A stretch of DNA of 42,858 nucleotides from DAOTWP01 sp034435675. GTDB taxonomy: Bacteria; Chloroflexota; Anaerolineae; Aggregatilineales; Phototrophicaceae. The translations under genes and the position numbers were made by a program. Shown here piece by piece: positions 9,701 through 16,841 of this stretch (within the stretch, counting starts at the first letter, position 1; each line of letters starts with the position of its first letter). The notes below the pieces were generated by a model. The model saw only the letters and a program-made list of their open reading frames with translations. It was not told the origin of the DNA and did no database searches. The stretch spans positions 1-42,858 of the forward strand of contig DAOTWP010000236.1 in NCBI GenBank assembly GCA_034435675.1. The letters run 5' to 3'.

Positions 9701-12230
9701 ATTACCCGCGCTCTCCGCGCATCAGCCAGCGTTACCCCTGTTTATACCGTCGCCTGCAAGCCTTGTCGCGACTTATACACCGCCTTTAGCGCGACCAACA
9801 GACCTGCAATATGATAATGGTTACGGTGGCTTTAGCGCAGATGGTAAGGAGTATGTGATTTACTTGGAAGCCGGGAAAACGACACCTGCGCCCTGGGTGA
9901 ATGTGATTGCTAATGAGCAGTTTGGTTTCCTGGTTTCGGAGTCAGGTGGAGGATACACCTGGGCAGAAAACAGCAGCGAAAACCGGCTGACACCCTGGCG
10001 TAATGATCCTGTCACTGATACTCCTGGTGAGGTACTCTACCTGCGTGATGAGGAGACGGCTCACGTCTGGTCACCAATGCCGCTGCCCAGTCCTGATAGC
10101 GCGCCGTACCTGGTGCGGCATGGCGCAGGGTATTCGATGTTTGAGCATCACAGCCAGGGACTCAAACAGCAGACGCTGCTTTTTGCCGCCATTGATGCAT
10201 CCGTGAAAATTATCAAATTACGTCTGAATAATACATGGAACCGCCCTCGTCGTATCACAGTCACTTACTATGTGGAATGGGTGCTGGGGGTCAGCCGTAA
10301 CCAGTCGCAGATGCATTTTGTGCCGCAGTACGACCACGACAGCAAAGCGCTGCTGGCACGCAACAGCTACAACACCGAATTCAGTGAGCGGGTCGCGTTT
10401 CTGGCGGCCAATAAAGCCCCACACGGACTGACAACGGATCGTACCGAATTTCTGGGTCGCATGGGGGATCTCAGGCATCCTGCTGCGCTTGGTCGGATCG
10501 GGCTAGCGAGTACCATTGAGGCAGGTCTCGATCCTTGTGCGGTGATTCAGCTTCATGTTGACTTGCCTGTCGGTGGAAGCGAGGAAGTCTTCTTTCTGTT
10601 AGGTGAAGGGCATGACCACGAAGCCGCGCTACAACTGATCCAGAATTATCAGAAGTCTGACCAGGTTGATTCCGCGTGGCACGCTGTGACCGAGTTCTGG
10701 GATCGAACATTGGGGGCAATCAGTGTCCAGACTCCCGACCCGGCGATGAATATTATGCTCAACCGTTGGCTGCTTTATCAATCGCTATCATGTCGTATTT
10801 GGGGGCGCTCAGGATTTTATCAATCCAGCGGGGCCTTCGGTTTCCGTGACCAGTTACAGGATGTGATGGCGCTGCTATGGGCTGCGCCGGAAATCGCTCG
10901 CGAGCATATCCTGCGTGCGACGCAACATCAGTTTGAGGCTGGCAATGTGCTGCATTGGTGGCATCCGCCGTCAGGACGCGGCGTAAAGACACGCTGCTCA
11001 GACGATATGCTCTGGCTGCCATTCGTGGTTGCTCATTACATTGATGCAACCGGTGACATAGCGCTATTGGATGAGTGTATTCCGTTCCTTCGTGGCGACG
11101 CATTGAAACCAGAGGAAGAAGAACGCTACGGTCAGTACGAAACCGCAGCCGAAACTTATCCGCTTTATGAACACTGCCTGCGTGCTATCAAACGCGGATC
11201 AACTACCGGGGTTCATGGCCTACCCCTGATAGGAACAGGGGATTGGAATGATGGCATGAACCGTGTCGGTATTCAGGGACGCGGTGAAAGCGTCTGGTTA
11301 GGGTGGTTTTTGTACAGTGTTCTGAAACGTTTTGTGCCCATCTGCCTGCAGAGAGCCGATTACGAACAAGTTCATGCTTATGGGCAGCAAGCAGAGCGTC
11401 TCAAGGCTGCATTGGAGGCTAGCTGGGATGGGCAGTGGTACAGACGCGCCTATTATGATGATGGTTCCCCGTTGGGCGCGGCAAAAAATTCTGAATGCCA
11501 GATTGACTCAATTGCTCAATCATGGGCGGTGATTTCAAAAGCAGGCGATCCCTTGCGTTCGTTGCAGGCGATGTCGGCCGTCAGCGAATATCTTATTCGC
11601 TCCGAAGATCAGCTGTTGCTCTTATTCACCCCTCCTTTTGATAAGACGGGCAATGATCCCGGTTATATCAGGAGCTATCCGCCAGGTATCCGTGAAAACG
11701 GCGGTCAATACACTCACGCTGCTATCTGGGCGGTGTGGGCTTTTGCTGAATTAGGTCAGGGTAACACGGCAGGTGAACTGTTCCAATTATTGAACCCCAT
11801 CGCGCATGGCAATACTGCTGAAAAAGCCGAAATATACAGGGTTGAACCCTACGTCGTGTCTGCTGATGTTTATAGCATCGCCCCACATATCGGGCGCGGG
11901 GGTTGGACATGGTACACGGGGTCGGCAAGCTGGCTGTATCGGCTGGGGATTGAGCGCCTTCTGGGCTTAACACGTGAGGGGAGTCGACTCAAATTCGCCC
12001 CGTGTATTCCTGATCGTTGGTCAGGATATGATATGACCTATCGGCACGGCGAAACCAGCTACAGCATTCATGTGCATAATCCCAATGGCGTTAACGGGGG
12101 GATCATACAGATCAAACTCGACGATAACATCGTATCTGAAGATTATCTTGTTTTACAAAACGATGGACTCAATCATGAAGTGCATATTGTACTGGGCGAC
12201 GAATCCGGAGCATTGCCAGAGATTGTATGA
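3714..12230 (+). CDS. ndvB: Cyclic beta-1,2-glucan synthase (GT84 - glycoamylase - GH94)
   Basis: This 2838-aa protein has the size and architecture of Cgs/NdvB/ChvB, the inner-membrane enzyme that polymerises UDP-glucose into beta-1,2-glucan, adjusts chain length by phosphorolysis and cyclises it. A soluble N-terminal region is followed by membrane segments near residues 310-370. The GT84 glycosyltransferase has LDADTILPEG near 528 and RRLHRWIRGDWQ (QxxRW-like) near 675. More membrane helices lie at about 720-880. A glycoamylase-type domain covers about 1270-1530 (RVGDQLALLSWSGTMFEYLM; MAHHQGMILVSL). Two beta-sandwich/GH94-like parts lead to the (alpha/alpha)6 phosphorylase domain with the catalytic-Asp region GTGDWNDGMN near 2508. 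The start overlaps the Usp gene and has no strong Shine-Dalgarno of its own. No frameshift was seen. Product linkage (beta-1,2 and cyclic) is inferred from architecture. Confidence 0.9.
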   Translation: MAYNLDINAATSSTDTLRELAHQLAGTLTVTAALTRKPLLLDQLSQHEKRITTAYQQFSSIAHEELPLSYAAEWLLDNFLVVQQAIRQSREDLPLGYYQALPKLNNPMWLNIPRTYALAHALIDYSNNQLDIGQTIHFLQALQVDMPLTMGELWAFPTMMRLGILSSLSDILSQNIAIASPAPVMGDDSAVRFCIISLRLLAIQDWKVFFEQVSLTDHILRLDPAQIYAAMDFDTRNSYRMVIERLAHSAKQSEEEVARQAITFAQATDPTGREGHIGYYLIGKGYDQLEAWFRHRTPVPERFRRWLLRHPTSTYLASIGSLTLLLVLLFASPVTRTDHPILQRLVVALLVFLPATAIASSVINWVVTNNIAPRLLPRLDFQDGIPVAYQTLVVIPTLLHDTAEIDSLLQQMELHFLRNSDPALFFALLTDYADAPTQHMPADVDLIRLAQAGIAALNAKYRPESPPFYLFHRERRWNAAQNTWMGWERKRGKLVEFNHLLRENKATTYTVQVGDLNILPRIRYVITLDADTILPEGCARRLVATLAHPLNRAVYNSDTGKVVSGYSILQPRIEIKPTSANQSRFTRIFAGDVGLDLYTRAVSDVYQDLFGEGSYVGKGIYDVDVMEACLARRIPENTLLSHDLFEGIHARVALVSDILLLEEYPAHYLAYTRRLHRWIRGDWQLLPWLFPRIPTDQAGQTLPNTFSTLDRWKILDNLRRSLVTPALLLLLIAAWLGLIGTPLFWTLMTPAILGFPFALSLLAHLHRRRPTESAGEMLRSYRLDAQRWLLALIFLPYEALLTLNAVGTTLVRLFVTRTRMLQWTTAAQTAQHFGTDRGSESTWQEMLLVPILAGILTLLIAITNGAALPFSLPILALWFISPQVAYWLSQPKRHTEPALSGDQKTVLRHLARQTWLFFEQTVGPEDHWLPPDHVQEAPILTAHRTSPTNIGLLLTSTLAAYDLGYIGLFDLITRLQATLHTLDQLEHYRGHLLNWYDTISLAALEPRYVSTVDSGNLASCLIVIEQACLNAADHAVLDHQRWLGLLDILGLLEESLDTLYSSSQEIPVTHLRAYMFSLRETIQTILQTPDHWAVLLTWLNMEAWGTVSSLIIAVLESKPLASKMETLKALRITSERFHHHLTSMQRDVDLLLPWLLPVSQPPAVFVRTAADPLIVAAWQALLSALPSAPRLGELPASCQTVNARLGQLQACLSTNDDADSQLQEAHAWCARLEQNLNSTYSQVAGLLRGYQTLAANAESRFQSMDFAFLFNTQRKVFHIGYNVAGDKLDDNFYDLLASEARLASFLAIAKRDVPPSHWLHLGRPVTRVGDQLALLSWSGTMFEYLMPTLFMSNYEQTFLAQSCGVTVDNQISYGQSKQIAWGVSESAYYAFDSGMTYQYYAFGVPEQRLKRDFVENTVITPYASLLALRLRPQAVYENIKRLDAVAMRGFLGFYEAVDYTPSRVPLRQSYAVIQSYMAHHQGMILVSLTNYLRDDVMIRRFHTDLRVQSFSMLLQEKIPTQVPIHSLHPVEVVEHIKPPVRVNTAPWYVPDSTNVPQVHTLSNGRLTTLVTHAGSGYLQWKGLSLTRWEADTTLDASGIWIYLQDQMSGKVWSAGYQPTTVPRDYQHVAFYPHQAEFQRRDDDITVNMQVTVASDDDVEIRQINLINHSDQIRYLRVTSYGEVLLAAQSERHPAFNKLFIESEYVAENNLLLFHRRLRDDEEPVYLGHCLLTSPDIAGTGTYESDRMRFLGRGRTVKSPIVFGAERRLSQTVGTTLDPIMALGQDVELAPYGRVSLAFLILVTGSREETLTLAARYKDWAMLERTVELARRQREASLQQLEMATSELARIQQLLSLLCYPHAGLRASADVIAANTKGQASLWDYGISGDAPLLLVRVSDVTELSLVVELLRAHTYWREQQMRIDLVILNQRDSTYSQELQEQIQRLIVRSNSSQWLNRRGGVFVVNAGQMQQEKRILIETAARVILDGQRGSVSQQLPALSAHQPALPLFIPSPASLVATYTPPLARPTDLQYDNGYGGFSADGKEYVIYLEAGKTTPAPWVNVIANEQFGFLVSESGGGYTWAENSSENRLTPWRNDPVTDTPGEVLYLRDEETAHVWSPMPLPSPDSAPYLVRHGAGYSMFEHHSQGLKQQTLLFAAIDASVKIIKLRLNNTWNRPRRITVTYYVEWVLGVSRNQSQMHFVPQYDHDSKALLARNSYNTEFSERVAFLAANKAPHGLTTDRTEFLGRMGDLRHPAALGRIGLASTIEAGLDPCAVIQLHVDLPVGGSEEVFFLLGEGHDHEAALQLIQNYQKSDQVDSAWHAVTEFWDRTLGAISVQTPDPAMNIMLNRWLLYQSLSCRIWGRSGFYQSSGAFGFRDQLQDVMALLWAAPEIAREHILRATQHQFEAGNVLHWWHPPSGRGVKTRCSDDMLWLPFVVAHYIDATGDIALLDECIPFLRGDALKPEEEERYGQYETAAETYPLYEHCLRAIKRGSTTGVHGLPLIGTGDWNDGMNRVGIQGRGESVWLGWFLYSVLKRFVPICLQRADYEQVHAYGQQAERLKAALEASWDGQWYRRAYYDDGSPLGAAKNSECQIDSIAQSWAVISKAGDPLRSLQAMSAVSEYLIRSEDQLLLLFTPPFDKTGNDPGYIRSYPPGIRENGGQYTHAAIWAVWAFAELGQGNTAGELFQLLNPIAHGNTAEKAEIYRVEPYVVSADVYSIAPHIGRGGWTWYTGSASWLYRLGIERLLGLTREGSRLKFAPCIPDRWSGYDMTYRHGETSYSIHVHNPNGVNGGIIQIKLDDNIVSEDYLVLQNDGLNHEVHIVLGDESGALPEIV

Positions 12231-12375
12231 GAGGCTACCTATGTTTGACCGTGCGAATGTGAATCCCTTCTGCTCATGATATGTAAAAGACAAGATTTCA
12301 TCTGACACAAGCGACTTAATGATCTGTCCCCCCGAAAAACTGAACAACTGAAAGTGACCTTACCCCGAGGGAAAA

Positions 12376-12441
12376 GTGCAACTGGAATTACGTCCTCCCT
12401 TTGCCTACCTGCAAGAAATCTCTGAGCGGGTACGCTGTCAG
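12376..12441 (+). pseudogene. Possible N-terminal scrap of an integrase-type transposase
   Basis: The GTG at 12376 opens a short frame reading VQLELRPPFAYLQEISERVR. The YLQEISERVR part resembles the N-terminal helix of some integrase-type transposases (YLQEIAERYRRAS-like), after which the match is lost. Upstream, at about 12328-12375, lies a run (CTGTCCCCCCGAAAAACTG) of the kind seen at IS ends. Together with the transposase tail at the left edge it could mark the other side of an inserted or rearranged block. The evidence is only this short similarity. Confidence 0.25.
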
Positions 12442-12458
12442 TGTGAGGCTGGTGCAGA

Positions 12459-12487
12459 CAAAACAAAAGCCAGCGCATGTGCTGGCT
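12459..12487 (-). terminator. Rho-independent terminator of tRNA-Lys
   Basis: On the minus strand AGCCAGC (12487-12481) and GCTGGCT (12474-12468) form a perfect 7-bp stem with a 6-nt loop, followed directly by TTTTGTTT. It lies 25 bp beyond the tRNA 3' end, as expected for a monocistronic tRNA transcript. Confidence 0.8.
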
Positions 12488-12512
12488 CATGTTCGGATTG
12501 GATCCTAGAATG

Positions 12513-12584
12513 TGACCCCGGTAGGATTCGAACCTACGACCCGGTGCTTAAAAGGCACTTGCGCTGCCACTGCGCTACGGGGCC
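12513..12584 (-). tRNA. tRNA-Lys (anticodon UUU)
   Basis: The reverse complement folds as a 72-nt cloverleaf. The acceptor is GGCCCCG/CGGGGTC with one G-T pair. The D stem is GCGC/GCGC, the anticodon loop CTTTTAA (anticodon TTT), the variable loop GGGTC, and the T arm GTAGG-TTCGAAT-CCTAC; the discriminator is A. The top of the anticodon stem (A27-C43) is mismatched. The CCA end is not encoded. It has a consensus-like promoter and a terminator of its own. Its 3' end points toward the low-GC left block, the usual side for island integration. Confidence 0.95.
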
Positions 12585-12627
12585 ATTTGTCTGCACTGTC
12601 CCCTTAAAGGGCAGCGAACACGTTCTC

Positions 12628-12655
12628 ATTATAGGGCGAATGCCGCAGGAATCAA
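12628..12655 (-). promoter_or_regulatory. Sigma-70-type promoter of tRNA-Lys
   Basis: On the minus strand TTGATT (12655-12650) and a perfect TATAAT (12633-12628) are separated by 16 bp. The -10 box ends 43 bp upstream of the tRNA 5' end. Confidence 0.75.
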
Positions 12656-13082
12656 CCCACAGTTGCCCCTCACCGCTGCAAGCCCCCCCTGCAACGGCTA
12701 TTCATCGGGGCAGGCAGTACAGGCTGCCGCTGCAAAGTCTGTAGCCTGCATCACCCGCAACCCGCCCGCTCAAAAAAACCTGTCTTGCCTAAGCCAACGT
12801 GCGCGATTCGCCCATGTAACGCGAGCGCTTCACAGGCGCACTTTGGGGCAGCCAACCCTGGCACAGCCGCGCGAACAGGCTTGGTAGACTTCATTATTCG
12901 GCTGGTGGCTTAGCCTTTTGCAGGCACCTACCCCATGCCTGAAGCGCTGACCGTATTTCAAAATACGGGCTGCCACCCACTACCATTGCCTCCACACCGG
13001 ATGCGCCCTTGGCTGCCATGTTTGCGACTGCCAGCGACCCGAAGCTGGACTTCATCAGGGCACTGCGATTGGTGCCACGACT
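12656..13082. other. Non-coding stretch between the tRNA promoter and the thioredoxin gene
   Basis: I see no convincing gene here. The only structure noted is a perfect short palindrome, CCGTATTT/AAATACGG at 12951-12968 with a 2-nt centre. It lacks a T-run, so it is not a clear terminator for the thioredoxin gene that ends at 13083. Confidence 0.5.
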
Positions 13083-13640
13083 CTAACCCGTCGCCCTGGC
13101 GAAGCCGTCCGCAATATAACCTGCGATCTGTTCGGAGGTCACCATACCGGAATGCGTCGCGTAGATTGCGCCGCTGCGGTCAATGAAGATACTCGTCGGG
13201 TAACCCCGGATGCCGAATGCGCGCTGCAAACTGCCCGCGGTATCCAGCACAATCGGAAATTCCAGTCCCAGCGATGACGCAAACGGTTGAATCGCTGGCG
13301 CGGTTTCGGCGTTGTTGATTGCCAGCACCGCAAAGCCCGCTGCCGCGTGCTGCGCATACGCCGCCTGAATGTCCGGCATCTCCCGGCGGCACGGTGGGCA
13401 CCAGGTCGCCCAGAAGTTCAGCATCACCACCTGCCCGCGATAATCGCTCAGGCGCACTGCTTCGCCGCTCAGTGTGGTTGCCTCAAAGTCCAGCGCGCCG
13501 ACCTGCGATCCGCTGCTCAGGAACAGTGCCGCCAGCAGGACAACACCGCCCAGCGCCACCGCAATCCAGACACCTGCCTGTTGGCGTTTCCGCCGCTGGC
13601 TGGCGCTTCTGCGTTTGCGCGATACTTCTGATTTGCTCAT
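13083..13640 (-). CDS. Membrane-anchored TlpA/ResA-like thiol-disulfide oxidoreductase
   Basis: The start is placed at 13640 (MSKSEVSRKRRSASQRRKRQ) because GGAG lies 6-10 bp upstream; the longer frame adds an unlikely leader. The 185-aa protein has a basic cytoplasmic N-terminus, one membrane anchor (about residues 24-43) and an extracytoplasmic thioredoxin fold. The active site is WCPPC (Cys81, Cys84) and the cis-Pro is at 148 in RGYPTSIFID. The CPPC motif and the phrase VVMLNFWATWCPPCRREMP are typical of AhpC/TSA-Redoxin TlpA-type reductants used for cytochrome c maturation or other exported thiol proteins. No cytochrome maturation genes are in the window, so its substrate is unknown. Confidence 0.9.
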   Translation of the reverse strand: MSKSEVSRKRRSASQRRKRQQAGVWIAVALGGVVLLAALFLSSGSQVGALDFEATTLSGEAVRLSDYRGQVVMLNFWATWCPPCRREMPDIQAAYAQHAAAGFAVLAINNAETAPAIQPFASSLGLEFPIVLDTAGSLQRAFGIRGYPTSIFIDRSGAIYATHSGMVTSEQIAGYIADGFARATG

Positions 13641-13836
13641 AGAAAACTCCGATGGAAACGGTTCAGTCCGATCCGGTGTGATCCGATTCAGATTGATTCT
13701 GCAATTTGTGAACAAGGCGTCCATTTCAGCGCGCTGCTGAAGTCCCTGTTCGGGATTCAGACGCGCTGCTCGCGGCACACCTTACACCGTTCGGGGCAAA
13801 CCACAGCAAATGCAGCAGCGGGCAGCGCGGGCAGAG

Positions 13837-13864
13837 TGGGCGGACACGGGGATCCGCCCCTACA
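13837..13864. repeat. Dispersed GTAGGGGCG palindrome, copy 1 (overlaps a stop codon)
   Basis: TGGGCGGA ... TCCGCCCCTACA forms a 7-bp inverted repeat around CACGGGGA. It belongs to the same family as the copies at 16749, 19980, 20147, 20225 and 42145. The TAG stop of the histidine kinase (13860-13862 on the minus strand) lies inside the repeat's GTAGGGG end. Confidence 0.7.
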
Positions 13865-16160
13865 CCTGCACGGGTTGTGCGGGCAGCGTGATCGTGAAGG
13901 TGCTGCCCGCGCCGGGCGTGCTTTCGCAGGTGATTGACCCGCCGTGCGCGTCTACCGCCTGGCGCACAATCGCCAGCCCCAGCCCGGTGCCCTTGATGCC
14001 GCCAACATTGCTGCCACGCCAGAAGAACTCAAACAGATGCAGGACTTCATCAGGGTTGATGCCAATGCCGTAATCACGCACGCTCAGCGACCACTGCGCC
14101 GGATCCTGCACGCGCAGCGCAATCTCGACCACGCTGGCGTTTGGCGAATATTTGACTGCATTGGACAGCAGGTTATTCAGCATCTGTTGCAGCAAACGCC
14201 GGTCTGCCAACAGCACCCGTTCCGGCAAATCGCTGCTGAAATTCAGCCGGTGCGTCGTGGTGCTCTGCTGAAACGCTTCGACCAGTTTCGCGCAGGTCTG
14301 CACGCAATCCAGCGACTGCGGCTCGTAGCTGAACTTCAGCGTTTCGCCCCTGCCCACTGCCAGCACTTCGTCCAGCATCATCGTCAGCTCGCGCACTGCT
14401 GACTGAATGCCCAGCAGTCGTTTGGCGCGCTGGTCGCTGTCCAGGCGGTCCTCATGGTCCAGCAGCATCGAACTGGACATCAGCACCACCGACAGCGGCG
14501 TGCGAAAATCGTGCGAGAGCATCGCCACCAACCGCGAACGGAGCTGGTTGACCTCCTGCTGCTGTTCCAGCGCCTCGCGCAGCAGGGTTTCGACCTGTTT
14601 TTGCGCGGCGATGTCCTGCAAGATGACAATCGCGCTGTTGATGCTGCCATCCGGTTCGCGCACAGGATGCACGCGCGTTAGAAAGGTGTTGCCCGCCACG
14701 GTAATCTCGTTGGTCACCGACTCGCCCTGCAGCGCGGCGCGGTAATCGGCTTCGGTGGTTGCCAGCATTTCCGGCGGCAGCGTCTCGAAGATCGTCTTGC
14801 CTTCCAGATCGCCCGGCGTAAAGCCGCGCTCAAACAGGCGCGCACCGCCCACCCGCAGATAACGCAGGTCGCGGTCAAACAGTCCAATATAGCCGCCGGG
14901 GTAATTTCTGATGATGATCTCTAACTGTGCCGTGCGCGCGGCGAGTTCGGCGGTGCGCTGTGCCACCCGCTGCTCCAGTTCGGCATTCAGGCGCTGCACT
15001 TCCGCCAGCGCCAGCGCGCGTTCCTGCCGGGCGCGAATGGTGGCGATGCCAAAAGCAAGATCGCCCGCCAGTTCTTCCAGCAGTTTGCGTTCATTGTCCG
15101 GGAAAAGGTTTGCCCCCGCGCCATAGATCACCAGCCCGCCGATGACCCGCTGCTCAAGGCGCAGCGGCAGCGCAATTACCAAGCGAAAGCCGTGCGCCAG
15201 CGCCAGCTCGCGCCACTGCGGTTCCAGCGTTTCCGCATGGATGTCGGGCACAATCACCGTGCGATTCTCGCGCACCGCAGTGCTGAACGGACCCCGTCCG
15301 CCCGGTGCATCTTCCGCCCACGAGAATACATTCTGGCGCAGGAAGTCCTCGTTCGCGCCTGCCGCCGCCCCAACAAGCACCGAACGCGCCGCGTCATGTT
15401 CGGCAAAACCCACCCAGGCAAAAGCATACTGCCCGATGTCAACGATAATTCGGCACAGGTCGTGCAGCAGTGCGTCTTCGTCGCGCGCGCGCATCAGCAT
15501 CTGGTTGCAGTCACTGAGCATGCGGTAGCTGCGATTGGCGCGCTCCAAAACGGCATTCTGGGTGACAAGCTGCTGGCGGCTGTGCTGCTGCACTGCCAGT
15601 GCGGTGTTCAGGCTGCGTACAACGAAGAATTGAATGATGCCGATCAAAAGAAAAATAATGCTTTGCACTGCCCACAGGCTGCCGGGGGTGTACACAATGG
15701 GCGAAGACAAGCGGTCCAGCATCATTTGAGTGAACAACAGCCCCAGGAGGATATTGGCAGTCATGATCAGCAGACTGATCCAGGCACCCAACAGCGCTGC
15801 CGCCACGACCATCGGCACAATCAGCACCGGATAGCCGGGACTGGCAATGCGATTACCCAGCAGGGCGGATGACGCAATGATGCACCAGACCATCACAATG
15901 GTCGCCACTGCCACCGGATAGTAGTACCGCCGGCTTTGCGACAGCAGCACCGTGATCAACAGCATCGCCAGCAGCACGACCGACAGTTGCCACCACGGAT
16001 CCAACTGCCCCGCTGTCAGAACGCCGACGAGACTGTAGAAGCCGCTGGCAGCCAGCATGCTGAAGAGAATGATACGCAGCAGGCGCAGGCGCCGCGCGCG
16101 TTCCGTGTCGCTCAACGGGGGAAATATCCGGTTGAACCAGCTCGTTTGCGAGGTCAGCAT
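13860..16160 (-). CDS. Membrane sensor histidine kinase (6 TM - GAF - PAS - HisKA - HATPase)
   Basis: The 766-aa protein begins with a hydrophobic sensor/anchor of about six helices (residues about 28-50, 57-75, 82-102, 110-128, 128-148, 162-182). A coiled-coil linker and a GAF domain follow (about 228-380, VGFAEHDAARSVLVGAAAG). A second coiled coil and a PAS domain (about 415-520) precede HisKA with MLSHDFRTPL and a HATPase with N box NNLLSNAVKYSP and G boxes DYGIGI and GIKGTGLGLAIV. It probably autophosphorylates on the MLSHDF histidine and feeds a separate receiver. The nearest regulator is the PhoB-type gene upstream on the same strand, 681 bp away, so pairing is plausible but not shown. 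The last residues abut a dispersed palindrome that supplies the stop. Confidence 0.92.
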   Translation of the reverse strand: MLTSQTSWFNRIFPPLSDTERARRLRLLRIILFSMLAASGFYSLVGVLTAGQLDPWWQLSVVLLAMLLITVLLSQSRRYYYPVAVATIVMVWCIIASSALLGNRIASPGYPVLIVPMVVAAALLGAWISLLIMTANILLGLLFTQMMLDRLSSPIVYTPGSLWAVQSIIFLLIGIIQFFVVRSLNTALAVQQHSRQQLVTQNAVLERANRSYRMLSDCNQMLMRARDEDALLHDLCRIIVDIGQYAFAWVGFAEHDAARSVLVGAAAGANEDFLRQNVFSWAEDAPGGRGPFSTAVRENRTVIVPDIHAETLEPQWRELALAHGFRLVIALPLRLEQRVIGGLVIYGAGANLFPDNERKLLEELAGDLAFGIATIRARQERALALAEVQRLNAELEQRVAQRTAELAARTAQLEIIIRNYPGGYIGLFDRDLRYLRVGGARLFERGFTPGDLEGKTIFETLPPEMLATTEADYRAALQGESVTNEITVAGNTFLTRVHPVREPDGSINSAIVILQDIAAQKQVETLLREALEQQQEVNQLRSRLVAMLSHDFRTPLSVVLMSSSMLLDHEDRLDSDQRAKRLLGIQSAVRELTMMLDEVLAVGRGETLKFSYEPQSLDCVQTCAKLVEAFQQSTTTHRLNFSSDLPERVLLADRRLLQQMLNNLLSNAVKYSPNASVVEIALRVQDPAQWSLSVRDYGIGINPDEVLHLFEFFWRGSNVGGIKGTGLGLAIVRQAVDAHGGSITCESTPGAGSTFTITLPAQPVQV

Positions 16161-16841
16161 GCAAAATCACTCTCAACTACGTTCAACGCTGGTCACTCAC
16201 AGTACGCCCCAATGAGTCTCTGGCAGATCATCGGGCAGTGTACGGGATTGTCCGTTTGTTGCTGTGGTGTGTGAGCTGCATTCTGGCAGTATCGGGTTTG
16301 ATTCGGCATCAGGCTCGTTTCGCCCCAGGTGCAAGCGCGGTCTGTTGACCATGCTTTCCATTATATATCAGTTGTGCGCTAAAGCGCTTGGTTTACTTAA
16401 TTAGCGGGTTTGTTGTAACTGCTCAGCCATTGAATTTGAGGCTAAATTGCCCTCACCCTAAATCCCGCGCCCCAGGGAGTGAGACTAAAAAAACTACCCT
16501 CCCCGTATTCACCCCCTCAGCCTTAGGGAGAAGAGCCAGGAGGATGAGCGCTTCACGCTCAAAACAGGGCTGAGTAGTTACGGTTTGTTAAGGCAACAGC
16601 GATTTTACGACGGCAGCCGTAGGGCTTGCAGCGGTTTTGGTGCGGGTACAACCTGCGCAGGAGAAAGCGGGTGCAACGCGCGGCATGATCGGGGGTGTTA
16701 ATGTGTGCCTGTCAAGTGAACAGCATACAGAACTGCGCCCAGAAGATTGCAGGGGCGAGGCATGTCTCGCCCACCTGTAAGCCGCACAACTGCCACGAGG
16801 GCGGGGGCGTCACCTGCCCGCCCGCCCGCTGATCGCAGCCG
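16161..16841. other. 681-bp intergenic region with decayed repeats
   Basis: No gene is supported. Between about 16449 and 16545 lie two related C-rich stretches (CCCTCACCCTAAATCCC and TTCACCCCCTCAGCCTTAG), each followed by a G-rich partner (CAGGGAGTGAG, AGGGAGAAG). This is the pattern of degraded intergenic repeats common in large environmental genomes. A member of the dispersed palindrome family lies at 16749-16773. The region separates the kinase from the response regulator and weakens the idea that they form one operon. Confidence 0.5.
16749..16773. repeat. Dispersed GTAGGGGCG palindrome, copy 2
   Basis: GCAGGGGCGAGGCATG followed by TCTCGCCCA is an imperfect palindrome (GGGCGAG/CTCGCCC around GCATGT). 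It is nearly identical in its left half to the copy at 20225. Confidence 0.7.

Noticed and set aside
12376..12744. Reading frame crossing tRNA-Lys on the opposite strand
   Set aside because: It runs through the terminator, tRNA and promoter; only its first about 22 codons merit mention as a possible transposase scrap.
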